Assembly: GCF_964266745.1 (NCBI RefSeq)
Contig: NZ_CAXWGX010000012.1
Span: forward strand, 62,001 to 126,000
Reading direction: 5' to 3'
Source of the DNA: Propionicimonas sp020161015
Lineage (GTDB): Bacteria; Actinomycetota; Actinomycetes; Propionibacteriales; Propionibacteriaceae
Length of the DNA stretch: 64,000 nucleotides
The translations under genes were made by a program, and so were the position numbers. Each line of letters begins with the position of its first letter. Position 1 is the stretch's first letter. Of the stretch, positions 51,692 through 60,348 are shown piece by piece. The notes beneath the pieces are model-generated. The model had not been told where the DNA came from. It did no database searches and was given only the letters and a program-made list of their open reading frames with translations.

Positions 51692-52860
51692 GCGTGCTGG
51701 TCGAGGAGGGCCCGCGCCTGCTCGCGCACCTGGACGAGGGCCCTCAGCTGGTGCACCACCGTCGCCGCCATCCGGCGCCGGCGGACGTGACGCTCGACCG
51801 GCTGGCGGCGGCGGCCGAGGCCGCGGACCTGCGCGGGCGTGGTGGTGCGGGCTTCCCCTTCGCCACCAAGCTGCGCACCGCTGCGCGGCGGCGCGCCGTC
51901 GTGGTGGTCAACCTGAGCGAGGGCGAACCTGCCAGCCACAAGGACGAGGCCCTCGGGCAGTTGCGCCCGCACCTGGTGCTCGACGGGGCCGTGCTGGCCG
52001 CCCGGGCGCTGGGGACGCGCCAGGTGCACCTCGTCCTGCCCGGAGAGACCCCGGCGGTGGGCGAGCGCATCGGCGCCGCCCTGGCCGAGCGCGGGTCGTC
52101 CGACCGGGTGTCCTGGCAGGTCCACACCGCCGCGGCGGGCTTCGTCAGCGGGCAGGCGCGCGCGGTCATCGAACTCATGTCGGGCCGGCCCAACCTCCCG
52201 GTCACCGCCTGGGTCCCGGAAGCCGTTTCGGGCTACCGTGGCCGTCCGACGCTGCTGTCGAACGCGGAGACCTTCGCCCAGCTGGCCGGCATCTGGGCGC
52301 ACGGCCCGGACCCGGCGACCATGCTGATCACCCGCGCCGGCGACACGGACCGGCCCAGGGTCCTCGAGGCCGTGCTGGGCGACCGGTGGGACGCGGTGCT
52401 CAGCCCGGCCGAGCTCGCCCGCCCGGTGCTGCTGGGGGGCTACCACGGCGTCTGGGTTCCGGGTGGGGCGCTGGCGAACCGCCGCATCGCCGGCGAGGAC
52501 CTCGCCGGGCTGGGCGCCACGCTCGGTGCCGGCGTGGTGCTGCCCCTGCCCGAGGGGTCCTGCCCTGTGCGCGAGACCGTCCGGATCGTCGACTACCTCG
52601 CCGGCCAGTCGGCCGGGCGCTGCGGCCCGTGCCGGCTCGGCCTTCCCGCCCTGGCGCGAGCGCTGGACGACATCGATCGCGGCGTCGGCTCCGGCGAGCT
52701 CGTGGACGATCTCGCCGCCACCGTGAGCGGGCGTGGCGCGTGCGCACACCCGGACGGCACCGCGCGCCTCGTGGTCTCGCTGCGGCGCTGGTTCGGCGAC
52801 GAGCTCGCCCTCCACGAACGACAGGAGTGCGGACATGGCGTCCTCGCGGCTGCGGGTTGA
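51688..52860 (+). CDS. NuoF-like NADH:FMN/FeS flavoprotein
   Basis: 390 aa related to the 51-kDa subunit of complex I. NADH/FMN motifs GRGGAGFPFATKL (50-62) and VVNLSEGEPASHKDEALGQL (~74-92), an SLBB-like domain (~250-295), and a C-terminal [4Fe-4S] domain: GRCGPCRLGLPAL (C312, C315) with C292 and C352 as candidate ligands. The N-terminal helix of true NuoF is short here. No NuoE or NuoG partner is nearby, so it is a stand-alone NADH dehydrogenase module, likely feeding the ferredoxin and membrane protein of this cluster. Confidence 0.85.
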   Translation: MSVLVEEGPRLLAHLDEGPQLVHHRRRHPAPADVTLDRLAAAAEAADLRGRGGAGFPFATKLRTAARRRAVVVVNLSEGEPASHKDEALGQLRPHLVLDGAVLAARALGTRQVHLVLPGETPAVGERIGAALAERGSSDRVSWQVHTAAAGFVSGQARAVIELMSGRPNLPVTAWVPEAVSGYRGRPTLLSNAETFAQLAGIWAHGPDPATMLITRAGDTDRPRVLEAVLGDRWDAVLSPAELARPVLLGGYHGVWVPGGALANRRIAGEDLAGLGATLGAGVVLPLPEGSCPVRETVRIVDYLAGQSAGRCGPCRLGLPALARALDDIDRGVGSGELVDDLAATVSGRGACAHPDGTARLVVSLRRWFGDELALHERQECGHGVLAAAG

Positions 52861-53029
52861 CTGGCCCTCGTGCGAGGGGCGCGGGCTCTGCCACGAGCTC
52901 CTGCCCGAGTTGATCTCGCTCGACCGGTGGGGCTTCCCGGTCATCGGCGGCGAGGTCCCCGAGGAACTCCTGCCGGCTGCCCGGCGCACGGTGGCCGGGT
53001 GCCCGCGGCTCGCCCTGAGGCTGGTCTGA
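52835..53029 (+). CDS. Small ferredoxin, [3Fe-4S]/[4Fe-4S] single-cluster type
   Basis: 64 aa. Cysteines in WPSCEGRGLCHELLPELISL and VAGCPRLALRL; only three in total, like the actinobacterial ferredoxins that serve cytochrome P450s, in which one canonical ligand is missing. Trp-Gly-Phe-Pro (RWGFPVI) matches that family. AGGAG lies 7 bases before the ATG, which is 26 bases inside the NuoF-like gene. It likely accepts electrons from that flavoprotein. Confidence 0.85.
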   Translation: MASSRLRVDWPSCEGRGLCHELLPELISLDRWGFPVIGGEVPEELLPAARRTVAGCPRLALRLV

Positions 53030-53037
53030 TCCGGCCC

Positions 53038-54027
53038 TCAGTCGCTCTCGGCGGCCTCGAGCTCGTCGACGAAGGTCGGCAGCCCCGCCGGTGCCCGGCC
53101 GCTCGCCGCCCGGATCAGCACGACCCCGGTGATGATCAGCCCCCCGCCGGCGAGTTGGAGCCCGGTGGGCAGCTCGCCCAGCACGATCGCGGCCAGCAGC
53201 GACGCGAACAGCACCTCCGACAGGCTCACGAACGACGACAGGCGCTCGCCCATCAGGGCGATGCCGGCCACGCCCAGCCCGTACGCCAGCGCCGTCGCGC
53301 ACAGCACCACCACGGCCAGCGGAACCCACCAGGGCACGCTCGCGCCCATCAGCGACACGTCCACCAGCGGAGCGGCGTACGGCAGGACGCCGGTGAGCAC
53401 GGCGATGCCGAGCACCGCGGCCCCGACGGGCAGCCCGAACGCGGGCAGTGCCAGCGGGTGCAGCCTCGTCGGCCGCGCGCCGAGCACGAAGTAGGCTGCC
53501 GCGCCGAACATCGCCAGGAACCCGAACAGGACGCCGAGCGGGTCGAGGCTCGCCCCGGCCAGGTCGAGGACGCAGAACAGGCCGAGCACACTGGTCAGCG
53601 TCCCGGCCAGCACGAGGCGGGACGGAGCGTGCCGCTGGCGCACCCAGGCCAGCAGCACGAGCGCCACGGGAGCCATGTACTCCAGCAGCAGCGCCACGCC
53701 CACGCTCACCCGGTCGACGGCGGCGAAGTACATCAGCTGGGCCGTGGCGACGGCGAGGGCGCCGAAGGCGGTGATCGTCCGCCACTCGGCGACGACCTCG
53801 CGCAGACGTCCCCGCATCACCCACAGCCCGATCGGGAGCATCAGCACCGCCGCGCCGACCACCCGCCAGAACACGGCGCCACCCGGCGTCCATCCGGCGT
53901 CGAGCAGGGGACGCGCGAACGCGCCGGAGGTCGCGAAGGCCAGTGAGGCCCCCAGCCCGAGCAGCACCCCCAGCCCGATGCGGCTAGGCTGAACGGGCGC
54001 CGCGAGGCCGTGCGAGGAGCTGGTCAC
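53038..54027 (-). CDS. EamA-family (DMT superfamily) transporter
   Basis: 329 aa with ten hydrophobic helices in two EamA repeats (LGASLAFATSGAFARPLLDA in the first; GLGVAGIALMGERLSSFVSL and ASLLAAIVLGELP in the second). Members export amino acids or other metabolites; substrate unknown. The GTG start at 54027 is the first in frame with a plausible hydrophilic N-terminus. It is convergent with the ferredoxin gene. Confidence 0.85.
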   Translation of the reverse strand: MTSSSHGLAAPVQPSRIGLGVLLGLGASLAFATSGAFARPLLDAGWTPGGAVFWRVVGAAVLMLPIGLWVMRGRLREVVAEWRTITAFGALAVATAQLMYFAAVDRVSVGVALLLEYMAPVALVLLAWVRQRHAPSRLVLAGTLTSVLGLFCVLDLAGASLDPLGVLFGFLAMFGAAAYFVLGARPTRLHPLALPAFGLPVGAAVLGIAVLTGVLPYAAPLVDVSLMGASVPWWVPLAVVVLCATALAYGLGVAGIALMGERLSSFVSLSEVLFASLLAAIVLGELPTGLQLAGGGLIITGVVLIRAASGRAPAGLPTFVDELEAAESD

Positions 54028-54288
54028 CCGCGCAATGCTGCCCGAGTCCGCAGATTTGGCAAGGCAGCGCCCAGCATGAAAGAATCGACAGGTTGCTCCG
54101 ACGAGGACGCCTGCACTGGCGGCCTCCCGGCAAGTCTGGCGCTCGTGTGCCGGGCCCTACCACGACCCTTCAAAGATCGGTCATGTGCGGCCCAGAGACG
54201 GCCCGACACGCCCGACCCCGGGGGTCGGAGAGACACCTCCATCGGTAGATGCAGCCGGAGGGGGAAAGACGAGAAGAAGGACGAACCA

Positions 54289-54600
54289 GTGGCGGGACAG
54301 AAGATCCGGATCCGACTCCGGGCTTACGACCACGAGGTCATCGACAGCTCGGCGAAGAAGATCGTCGACACCGTGACCCGTACCGGCGCCAAGGTCGCGG
54401 GCCCCGTGCCCCTGCCGACCGAGAAGAACGTGTTCTGCGTGATCCGTTCTCCGCACAAGTACAAGGACAGCCGCGAGCACTTCGAGATGCGCACCCACAA
54501 GCGGCTCATCGACATCCTCGACCCGACGCCGAAGACCGTCGACTCGCTCATGCGACTCGACCTTCCGGCCGGTGTCGACATCGAGATCAAGCTTCCGTGA
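54289..54600 (+). CDS. rpsJ: Ribosomal protein S10 / NusE
   Basis: 103 aa. GQKIRIRLRAYDHEVIDSSA start, the disordered loop around VPLPTEKNVFCVIRSPHKYK that inserts in 16S rRNA, and DLPAGVDIEIKLP end. It also acts as NusE in antitermination. GTG at 54289 follows GAAGAAGGACGAACCA. First gene of the S10 operon; the 260 bases upstream hold no recognisable gene, and no convincing promoter could be fixed there. Confidence 0.98.
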   Translation: MAGQKIRIRLRAYDHEVIDSSAKKIVDTVTRTGAKVAGPVPLPTEKNVFCVIRSPHKYKDSREHFEMRTHKRLIDILDPTPKTVDSLMRLDLPAGVDIEIKLP

Positions 54601-54611
54601 GGCCAGGCGAG

Positions 54612-55268
54612 ATGAGCGACAAGAACGTGAAGGGACTGCTGGGCACGAAGCTCGGCATGACCCAGGTGTGGGACGCCGACAACAAGGTCGTCCCCGTGAC
54701 CGTCATCCAGGCGGGCCCCTGCGTGGTCACGCAGGTCCGCACGCCGGACAACGACGGCTACTCCGCCGTGCAGCTGGGCTTCGGCGCGGTGAAGGCGAAG
54801 AACGTCACCAAGCCGGCGGCCGGGCACTTCGAGAGGGCCGGGGTCACCCCCCGCAAGCACCTCGTCGAGCTGCGCACCGGCGACGCCAGCACCTACACCC
54901 TCGGCCAGGAGCTCACCGCTGAGGTGTTCGCCGAGGCCGAGGTGGTCGACGTCACCGGCGTCACCAAGGGCAAGGGCACCGCGGGCGTCATGAAGCGCCA
55001 CGGCTTCCACGGCCTGCGCGCCAGCCACGGTGTGCACCGCAAGCACCGGTCCCCGGGTTCCATCGGCGCCTGCGCCACCCCGGGCCACGTGTTCAAGGGC
55101 ACCCGGATGGCCGGCCGGATGGGTGTCGAGAAGGTGACCGTGCAGAACCTGACCATCCACGCCGTCGACGCCGAGCGTGGGCTGATCCTGGTGAAGGGCT
55201 CCGTGCCCGGTCCCAAGGGCGCCCTCGTCGTGCTGCGCACGGCGGCCAAGAAGGGAGTCCAGGCATGA
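54612..55268 (+). CDS. rplC: Ribosomal protein L3
   Basis: 218 aa. KGLLGTKLGMTQVWDADNKV start and the long loop (KRHGFHGLRASHGVHRKHRS; ATPGHVFKGTRMAGRMG) reaching the peptidyl-transferase centre. One of the first proteins in 50S assembly. ATG 54612 follows AGGCGAG. It overlaps rplD by four bases (ATGA). Confidence 0.98.
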   Translation: MSDKNVKGLLGTKLGMTQVWDADNKVVPVTVIQAGPCVVTQVRTPDNDGYSAVQLGFGAVKAKNVTKPAAGHFERAGVTPRKHLVELRTGDASTYTLGQELTAEVFAEAEVVDVTGVTKGKGTAGVMKRHGFHGLRASHGVHRKHRSPGSIGACATPGHVFKGTRMAGRMGVEKVTVQNLTIHAVDAERGLILVKGSVPGPKGALVVLRTAAKKGVQA

Positions 55269-55936
55269 GCGAGGCCAAGACCGTCAAGGTCCTGGGCAGC
55301 AAGGCCGCGACCGCTGAACTGCCCGCCGAGCTGTTCGACGTCCAGACCAACGTCCCGCTGATCCACCAGGTCGTGGTGGCCCAGCAGGCCGCCGCCCGCC
55401 AGGGCACGCACGCCACCAAGACCCGGGGCCAGGTCTCCGGCGGTGGCGCCAAGCCGTGGCGCCAGAAGGGCACCGGCCGCGCCCGCCAGGGTTCGCGTCG
55501 CGCCCCCCAGTGGACCGGTGGCGGCGTCGTGCACGGCCCGCAGCCGCGCGACTACAGCCAGCGGACGCCCAAGAAGATGATCGCCGCCGCCCTGCGCGGT
55601 GCGCTGTCCGACCGGGCCCGCGACGGCCGCGTCCACGTTGTCGAGAGCATCGTGACCGGCGAGACCCCGTCCACCAAGGCCGCGCTGAAGGCCCTCGCAG
55701 AGGTCGGCAGCACCAAGCTGCTGGTCGTCCTCGACCGCGAGGAGGACGTGGCGTGGCTGAGCCTGCGCAACGTGCCGACCGTGCACGCGCTGGCCGTCGA
55801 CCAGCTGAACGCCTACGACGTGCTGGTCAGCGACGACGTGGTCTTCACCACCGCAGCCCTGGCCACCTTCGTTGCCGGCCCCGTGAAGGGTGCCGTCACC
55901 GTCGTGGCGACCGAGACCGAGGAGGCCGCCAAGTGA
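55265..55936 (+). CDS. rplD: Ribosomal protein L4
   Basis: 223 aa. The internal extended loop (GTHATKTRGQVSGGGAKPWR; GTGRARQGSRRAPQWTGGG) that lines the exit tunnel is intact, so no macrolide-resistance deletion is seen. In gamma-proteobacteria L4 also autoregulates the S10 operon; no such leader is evident here. Overlaps rplC and rplW. Confidence 0.98.
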   Translation: MSEAKTVKVLGSKAATAELPAELFDVQTNVPLIHQVVVAQQAAARQGTHATKTRGQVSGGGAKPWRQKGTGRARQGSRRAPQWTGGGVVHGPQPRDYSQRTPKKMIAAALRGALSDRARDGRVHVVESIVTGETPSTKAALKALAEVGSTKLLVVLDREEDVAWLSLRNVPTVHALAVDQLNAYDVLVSDDVVFTTAALATFVAGPVKGAVTVVATETEEAAK

Positions 55937-56241
55937 GCGAGCTGAAGATCCGCGACCACCGCGACGTCCTGCTGGCCCCCGTGGTCAGCGAGAAGAGCTA
56001 CGGCCTCCTGGACGAGAACAAGTACACGTTCCTGGTCTCCCCGGACGCCAACAAGACCGAGATCAAGATCGCGGTCGAGAAGGTGTTCGGCGTCAAGGTG
56101 ACCGGCGTGAACACCAGCAACCGGCAGGGCAAGCGCAAGCGCACCCGCGCCGGCTGGGGCAAGCGCCCCGACACCAAGCGGGCCGTGGTGAGTGTCGCCG
56201 AGGGCCAGCGCATCGACATCTTCTCCGGGCCCCTGGCCTGA
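55933..56241 (+). CDS. rplW: Ribosomal protein L23
   Basis: 102 aa. IRDHRDVLLAPVVSEKSYGL start and NRQGKRKRTRAGWGKRPDTK extended loop. It sits at the tunnel exit and docks trigger factor and SRP. GTG overlaps the rplD stop (GTGA). Confidence 0.98.
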   Translation: MSELKIRDHRDVLLAPVVSEKSYGLLDENKYTFLVSPDANKTEIKIAVEKVFGVKVTGVNTSNRQGKRKRTRAGWGKRPDTKRAVVSVAEGQRIDIFSGPLA

Positions 56242-56268
56242 GCTGAGCCGAGATAGGACAACGAACTC

Positions 56269-57105
56269 ATGGGTATCCGTAAGTACAAGCCGACCACCCC
56301 GGGCCGCCGCGGCTCGAGCGTGGCCGACTTCGTCGAACTGACTCGCTCCACGCCGGAGAAGTCCCTGCTCGCGCCGAAGCCGAAGACGGGCGGCCGGAAC
56401 AACTCCGGCCGGATCACCACCCGCCACATCGGCGGCGGCCACAAGCAGGCCTACCGCATCATCGACTTCCGTCGCTACGACAAGGACGGCGTCCCGGCGA
56501 AGGTCGCGCACATCGAGTACGACCCGAACCGCACCGCGCGGATCGCGCTGCTGCACTACGCGGACGGCGAGAAGCGCTACATCATCGCCCCCAACGGCTT
56601 GGCCCAGGGTGCGACGGTCGAGGCCGGCGAGGCCGCCGACATCAAGCCGGGCAACAACCTCCCGCTGCGCAACATCCCCGTCGGCACCACGGTGCACGCG
56701 GTGGAGATGCGTCCCGGCGGCGGGGCCAAGCTCGGCCGGTCGGCCGGGGCCAAGATCCAGCTGGTCGCCCGTGAGGGAAAGATGGCCACGCTGCGGCTCC
56801 CGTCCGGTGAGATGCGGCTCGTCGACGTGCGCTGCCGCGCCACGGTCGGCGAGGTCGGCAACGCCGAGCAGTCGAACATCAACTGGGGCAAGGCCGGCCG
56901 CAACCGCTGGAAGGGCATCCGCCCGACCGTCCGCGGTGTGGCGATGAACCCGATCGACCACCCGCACGGTGGTGGCGAGGGCAAGACCTCCGGTGGCCGT
57001 CACCCGGTGAGCCCGTGGGGCAAGCCCGAGGGCCGCACCCGGGACAAGAACAAGGCGAGTTCTCGCCTGATCATCCGTCGCCGGAAGTCCGGCAAGAAGC
57101 GCTGA
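56269..57105 (+). CDS. rplB: Ribosomal protein L2
   Basis: 278 aa. GIRKYKPTTPGRRGSSVADF start, GGGHKQAYRIIDFRR, and the catalytic-region loop PIDHPHGGGEGKTSGGRHPV with the conserved His. It supports subunit association and peptidyl transfer. AGGACAAC precedes the ATG. Confidence 0.98.
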   Translation: MGIRKYKPTTPGRRGSSVADFVELTRSTPEKSLLAPKPKTGGRNNSGRITTRHIGGGHKQAYRIIDFRRYDKDGVPAKVAHIEYDPNRTARIALLHYADGEKRYIIAPNGLAQGATVEAGEAADIKPGNNLPLRNIPVGTTVHAVEMRPGGGAKLGRSAGAKIQLVAREGKMATLRLPSGEMRLVDVRCRATVGEVGNAEQSNINWGKAGRNRWKGIRPTVRGVAMNPIDHPHGGGEGKTSGGRHPVSPWGKPEGRTRDKNKASSRLIIRRRKSGKKR

Positions 57106-57125
57106 TTGGACGAGTGAGGTAACCA

Positions 57126-57407
57126 ATGCCACGCAGCCTGAAGAAGGGCCCCTTCGTCGATGACCACCTGGTCAAGAAGGTCGACGCCCAGAACGAGAAG
57201 GGCACCAAGCAGGTCATCAAGACCTGGTCCCGGCGCTCGATGATCACCCCCGACATGATCGGGCACACGATCGCCGTGCACGACGGCCGCAAGCACGTGC
57301 CGGTGTTCGTGACCGAGTCGATGATCGGCCACAAGCTGGGCGAGTTCGCCCCCACCCGCACCTACCGCGGGCACATCAAGGAAGACAAGAAGTCGCGCCG
57401 CCGCTGA
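57126..57407 (+). CDS. rpsS: Ribosomal protein S19
   Basis: 93 aa. PRSLKKGPFVDDHLVKKVDA start, WSRRSMITPDMIGHTIAVH and GEFAPTRTYRGHIKEDKK. It lies in the 30S head next to S13. GAGTGAGGTAACC precedes the ATG. Confidence 0.98.
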   Translation: MPRSLKKGPFVDDHLVKKVDAQNEKGTKQVIKTWSRRSMITPDMIGHTIAVHDGRKHVPVFVTESMIGHKLGEFAPTRTYRGHIKEDKKSRRR

Positions 57408-57433
57408 GGCAGCGAGAAGAGGAACTGATTCAA

Positions 57434-57832
57434 GTGAGCAACAAAGAGCGACCCAGCCGTCGCGCGGCCCTGCTCGGGGATCGGCCTGGCTCGTACGCGA
57501 TCGCGCGTCACGTCCGGATGAGCCCGATGAAGGTTCGCCGTGTCGTCGACCTGGTCCGCGGCCTTCCCGTCACCGATGCGCTGAACGTGCTCAAGTTCGC
57601 CCCGCAGGCTGCTTCCGAGCCGGTCTACAAGGTGGTCGCGAGCGCGACCGCCAACGCGGAGAACACCGAGGGCCTTCGCGCGGACGAGCTGTTCGTCTCC
57701 CAGGCGTTCGTGGACGAGGGCATGACCCTGCGTCGCATCCGCCCGCGGGCGAAGGGTTCGGCCAGCCGGATCCTGAAGCGCGCCAGCCACATCACCGTCG
57801 TCGTCGAACCCAAGAGCGAGAAGGGAGCCTGA
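57434..57832 (+). CDS. rplV: Ribosomal protein L22
   Basis: 132 aa. ARHVRMSPMKVRRVVDLVRG and the tunnel hairpin FVDEGMTLRRIRPRAKGSAS are conserved and undeleted (macrolide-sensitive form). GTG at 57434 follows GAAGAGGAACTGATTCAA. Confidence 0.98.
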   Translation: MSNKERPSRRAALLGDRPGSYAIARHVRMSPMKVRRVVDLVRGLPVTDALNVLKFAPQAASEPVYKVVASATANAENTEGLRADELFVSQAFVDEGMTLRRIRPRAKGSASRILKRASHITVVVEPKSEKGA

Positions 57833-57834
57833 GC

Positions 57835-58653
57835 ATGGGCCAGAAGATCAACCCCCATGGCTTCCGCCTCGGGATCACCACGGACCACAAGACCCGTTGG
57901 TACGCGGACAAGAACTACTCCGACCTGGTGGCCGAGGACGTCAAGATCCGCCGCTACCTGGCCAAGACCCTCGAGCGGGCCGGCATCTCCAGCGTGGAGA
58001 TCGAGCGCCGCAGCGAGCGGGTGACGATCTTCCTGTACGCCGCGCGTCCGGGCATCGTCATCGGCCGTAACGGTGCCGAGGCCGAGCGTGTCCGCGCCGA
58101 GCTGGAGAAGCTCACCGGCAAGCAGGTGCAGCTGAACATCCTCGAGGTGAAGAACCCCGAGACCGATGCGCAGCTCGTCGCCCAGGGCATCGCCGAGCAG
58201 CTCGGCGCCCGCGTGGCCTTCCGCCGCGCGATGCGCAAGGCGCAGCAGAGCGCGATGCGGGCCGGTGCGCTCGGCATCCGGATCCAGTGCTCCGGCCGTC
58301 TTGGCGGCGCCGAGATGAGCCGTTCGGAGTTCTACCGCGAGGGCCGCGTGCCGCTGCACACCCTGCGCGCGGACATCGACTACGGCTTCTACGAGGCCCG
58401 CACGACCTTCGGCCGGATCGGCGTGAAGGTCTGGATCTACAAGGGCGACGTCTCCGGCAACCGCGCCGAGCGTGCCGCGCAGAAGGCGGCCCGCCAGGCC
58501 GCCGGCGGCCAGCGTCGTCCGGCCCGTGGCCCCCGTCGCGATGGCGCCGGTGCCGGCCGCGGTGATCGTCCCGAGCGTGGCGGACGCCGTCGCGCCGAAG
58601 GTGTCGCCGAGGGTGCTGCCGCGCCCGAGGCCGTTGAGACCGCAGGAGCCTGA
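57835..58653 (+). CDS. rpsC: Ribosomal protein S3
   Basis: 272 aa. GQKINPHGFRLGITTDHKTR start, KH domain GIVIGRNGAEAERVRAELEK, C-terminal domain ending near GVKVWIYKGDV. A further ~60-residue Arg/Gly/Ala-rich tail follows, longer than in E. coli but common in actinobacteria. It forms the mRNA entry helicase with S4/S5. Confidence 0.98.
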   Translation: MGQKINPHGFRLGITTDHKTRWYADKNYSDLVAEDVKIRRYLAKTLERAGISSVEIERRSERVTIFLYAARPGIVIGRNGAEAERVRAELEKLTGKQVQLNILEVKNPETDAQLVAQGIAEQLGARVAFRRAMRKAQQSAMRAGALGIRIQCSGRLGGAEMSRSEFYREGRVPLHTLRADIDYGFYEARTTFGRIGVKVWIYKGDVSGNRAERAAQKAARQAAGGQRRPARGPRRDGAGAGRGDRPERGGRRRAEGVAEGAAAPEAVETAGA

Positions 58654-58655
58654 TC

Positions 58656-59075
58656 ATGTTGATTCCCCGTCGCGTCAAGCACCGCAAGCAGCACCACCCG
58701 AACCGGTCGGGTGCTGCCAAGGGTGGTACGAAGCTCGCCTTCGGTGACTACGGCATCCAGGCCCTGGAGTCCTCGTACCTGACCAACCGTCAGATCGAGA
58801 GCGCCCGTATCGCCATGACCCGCCACATCAAGCGTGGCGGCAAGGTGTGGATCAACGTCTACCCCGACCGTCCGCTCACCAAGAAGCCGGCCGAGACCCG
58901 CATGGGTTCCGGCAAGGGTTCCCCCGAGTGGTGGATCGCGAACATCAAGCCCGGTCGCGTGCTCTTCGAGCTGTCCGGCGTCGGCGAGGACGTGGCCCGC
59001 GAGGCCATGCGCCTGGCCATCCACAAGCTGCCGTTCAAGGCTCGCTTCATCAAGCGGGAAGCAGGTGACATCTGA
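58656..59075 (+). CDS. rplP: Ribosomal protein L16
   Basis: 139 aa. LIPRRVKHRKQHHPNRSGAA start, FGDYGIQALESSYLTNRQIE, and KPAETRMGSGKGSPEWWIAN loop near the A site. Its stop shares a base with the rpmC start (TGATG). Confidence 0.98.
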   Translation: MLIPRRVKHRKQHHPNRSGAAKGGTKLAFGDYGIQALESSYLTNRQIESARIAMTRHIKRGGKVWINVYPDRPLTKKPAETRMGSGKGSPEWWIANIKPGRVLFELSGVGEDVAREAMRLAIHKLPFKARFIKREAGDI

Positions 59076-59305
59076 TGGCCAAGACTGTGACGGCCAACGA
59101 GCTGCGCGGGCTGTCCCGCGAGGAGCTCAACGCCAAGGTGGTCGAGCTGAAGGAGGAGCTGTTCGGGCTCCGCTTCGCCGCAGCGACCGGCCAGCTCGAG
59201 TCCCACGGACGGCTGCGCGAGGCCCGCAAGGACATCGCCCGCATCTACACGGTGATCCAGGAGCGCAACCTCGGCATCGTGCCCGACCCGGATGAGGACA
59301 AGTGA
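59075..59305 (+). CDS. rpmC: Ribosomal protein L29
   Basis: 76 aa two-helix protein: AKTVTANELRGLSREELNAK, KEELFGLRFAAATGQLESHG, RKDIARIYTVIQERNLG. Located at the tunnel exit beside L23. Overlaps rplP by one base and rpsQ by four. Confidence 0.97.
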   Translation: MAKTVTANELRGLSREELNAKVVELKEELFGLRFAAATGQLESHGRLREARKDIARIYTVIQERNLGIVPDPDEDK

Positions 59306-59583
59306 GCAGGATGAGCGATAACGAGAACGTCCGCAGCGGCGCCCGCAAGGTGCGCGAGGGCATCGTCGTGTCCGACAAGATGGACAAGACCGTGGTCGTG
59401 GCCGTCGAGCAGCGGGTCAAGCACCCGCTGTACGGCAAGGTCATGACGAAGTCCGAGCGCCTCAAGGCGCACGACGAGGCCAACGAGGCCGGCGTCGGCG
59501 ACCGCGTCCGGGTGATGGAGACCCGACCGAGCTCCGCGACCAAGCGGTGGCGTCTGGTCGAGATCCTCGAAAAGGCCAAGTGA
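59302..59583 (+). CDS. rpsQ: Ribosomal protein S17
   Basis: 93 aa from GTG 59302 (overlapping the rpmC stop); ATG at 59311 is an alternative giving 90 aa. KVREGIVVSDKMDKTVVVAV and KRWRLVEILEKAK are typical. A primary 16S rRNA binder of the 30S body. Confidence 0.97.
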   Translation: MSRMSDNENVRSGARKVREGIVVSDKMDKTVVVAVEQRVKHPLYGKVMTKSERLKAHDEANEAGVGDRVRVMETRPSSATKRWRLVEILEKAK

Positions 59584-59599
59584 CCAGGAGAGATTGCAG

Positions 59600-59968
59600 A
59601 TGATCCAGCAGGAGACGCGACTGAAGGTCGCCGACAACACCGGTGCCAAGGAACTCCTTTGCATCCGCGTGCTGGGTGGCTCCAAGCGTCGCTACGCCGG
59701 CCTCGGCGACCGCATCGTCGCCACGGTCAAGGACGCCATCCCCGGTGGCAACGTGAAGAAGGGCGAGGTCGTGAAGGCGGTCGTCGTCCGTACGGTGAAG
59801 GAGACCCGTCGTCCCGACGGTTCCTACATCAAGTTCGACGAGAACGCCGCCGTGATCCTGAAGAACGACGGGGAGCCCCGCGGCACCCGCATCTTCGGTC
59901 CGGTCGGCCGTGAGCTGCGCGAGAAGAAGTACATGCGAATCATCTCGCTCGCGCCGGAGGTGTTGTGA
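59600..59968 (+). CDS. rplN: Ribosomal protein L14
   Basis: 122 aa, exactly the usual length from ATG 59600 (IQQETRLKVADNTGAKELLC); a TTG two codons earlier is possible but unlikely. AGGAGAG lies upstream. It opens the spc-type gene series and contacts 16S rRNA at a bridge. Confidence 0.98.
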   Translation: MIQQETRLKVADNTGAKELLCIRVLGGSKRRYAGLGDRIVATVKDAIPGGNVKKGEVVKAVVVRTVKETRRPDGSYIKFDENAAVILKNDGEPRGTRIFGPVGRELREKKYMRIISLAPEVL

Positions 59969-60348
59969 GCATGGCGAATTCGCTCCACGTGAAGAAGGGT
60001 GACCGCGTCAAGGTCATCGCCGGGAAGGACAAGGGCCGCATCGGGGAGATCATCTCCGTCGACCCGAAGGCCGGCCGGGTGGTCGTCCAGGGCGTGAACC
60101 TGGTCAAGAAGCACAAGCGCGAGACCCAGAACAACCAGACCCGGCAGAACAACGCCGCCGGGATCATCACCACCGAGGCCCCCATCGACGCGTCCAACGT
60201 GCAGCTGGTGGTCAAGGTGGACGGCAAGGACGTGGTGACCCGCGTCGGCTACGAACGCCAGGAGGTGACCAAGCGCCGCCCCGACGGGACCGAGTACACC
60301 GCCGAGCGCAGCGTCCGGGTCGCCCGCAAGACCGGGAAGGAAATCTGA
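59965..60348 (+). CDS. rplX: Ribosomal protein L24
   Basis: 127 aa from GTG 59965 (overlap with rplN); ATG 59971 would give 125 aa (ANSLHVKKGDRVKVIAGKDK). KOW motif and QGVNLVKKHKRETQNNQTRQ present. Assembly initiator protein of 50S. Confidence 0.97.
   Translation: MSMANSLHVKKGDRVKVIAGKDKGRIGEIISVDPKAGRVVVQGVNLVKKHKRETQNNQTRQNNAAGIITTEAPIDASNVQLVVKVDGKDVVTRVGYERQEVTKRRPDGTEYTAERSVRVARKTGKEI

Noticed and set aside
51149..52860. A full complex I or Rnf operon
   Set aside because: Only a NuoF-like protein and a small ferredoxin are present; no NuoE/G or Rnf membrane subunits are seen.
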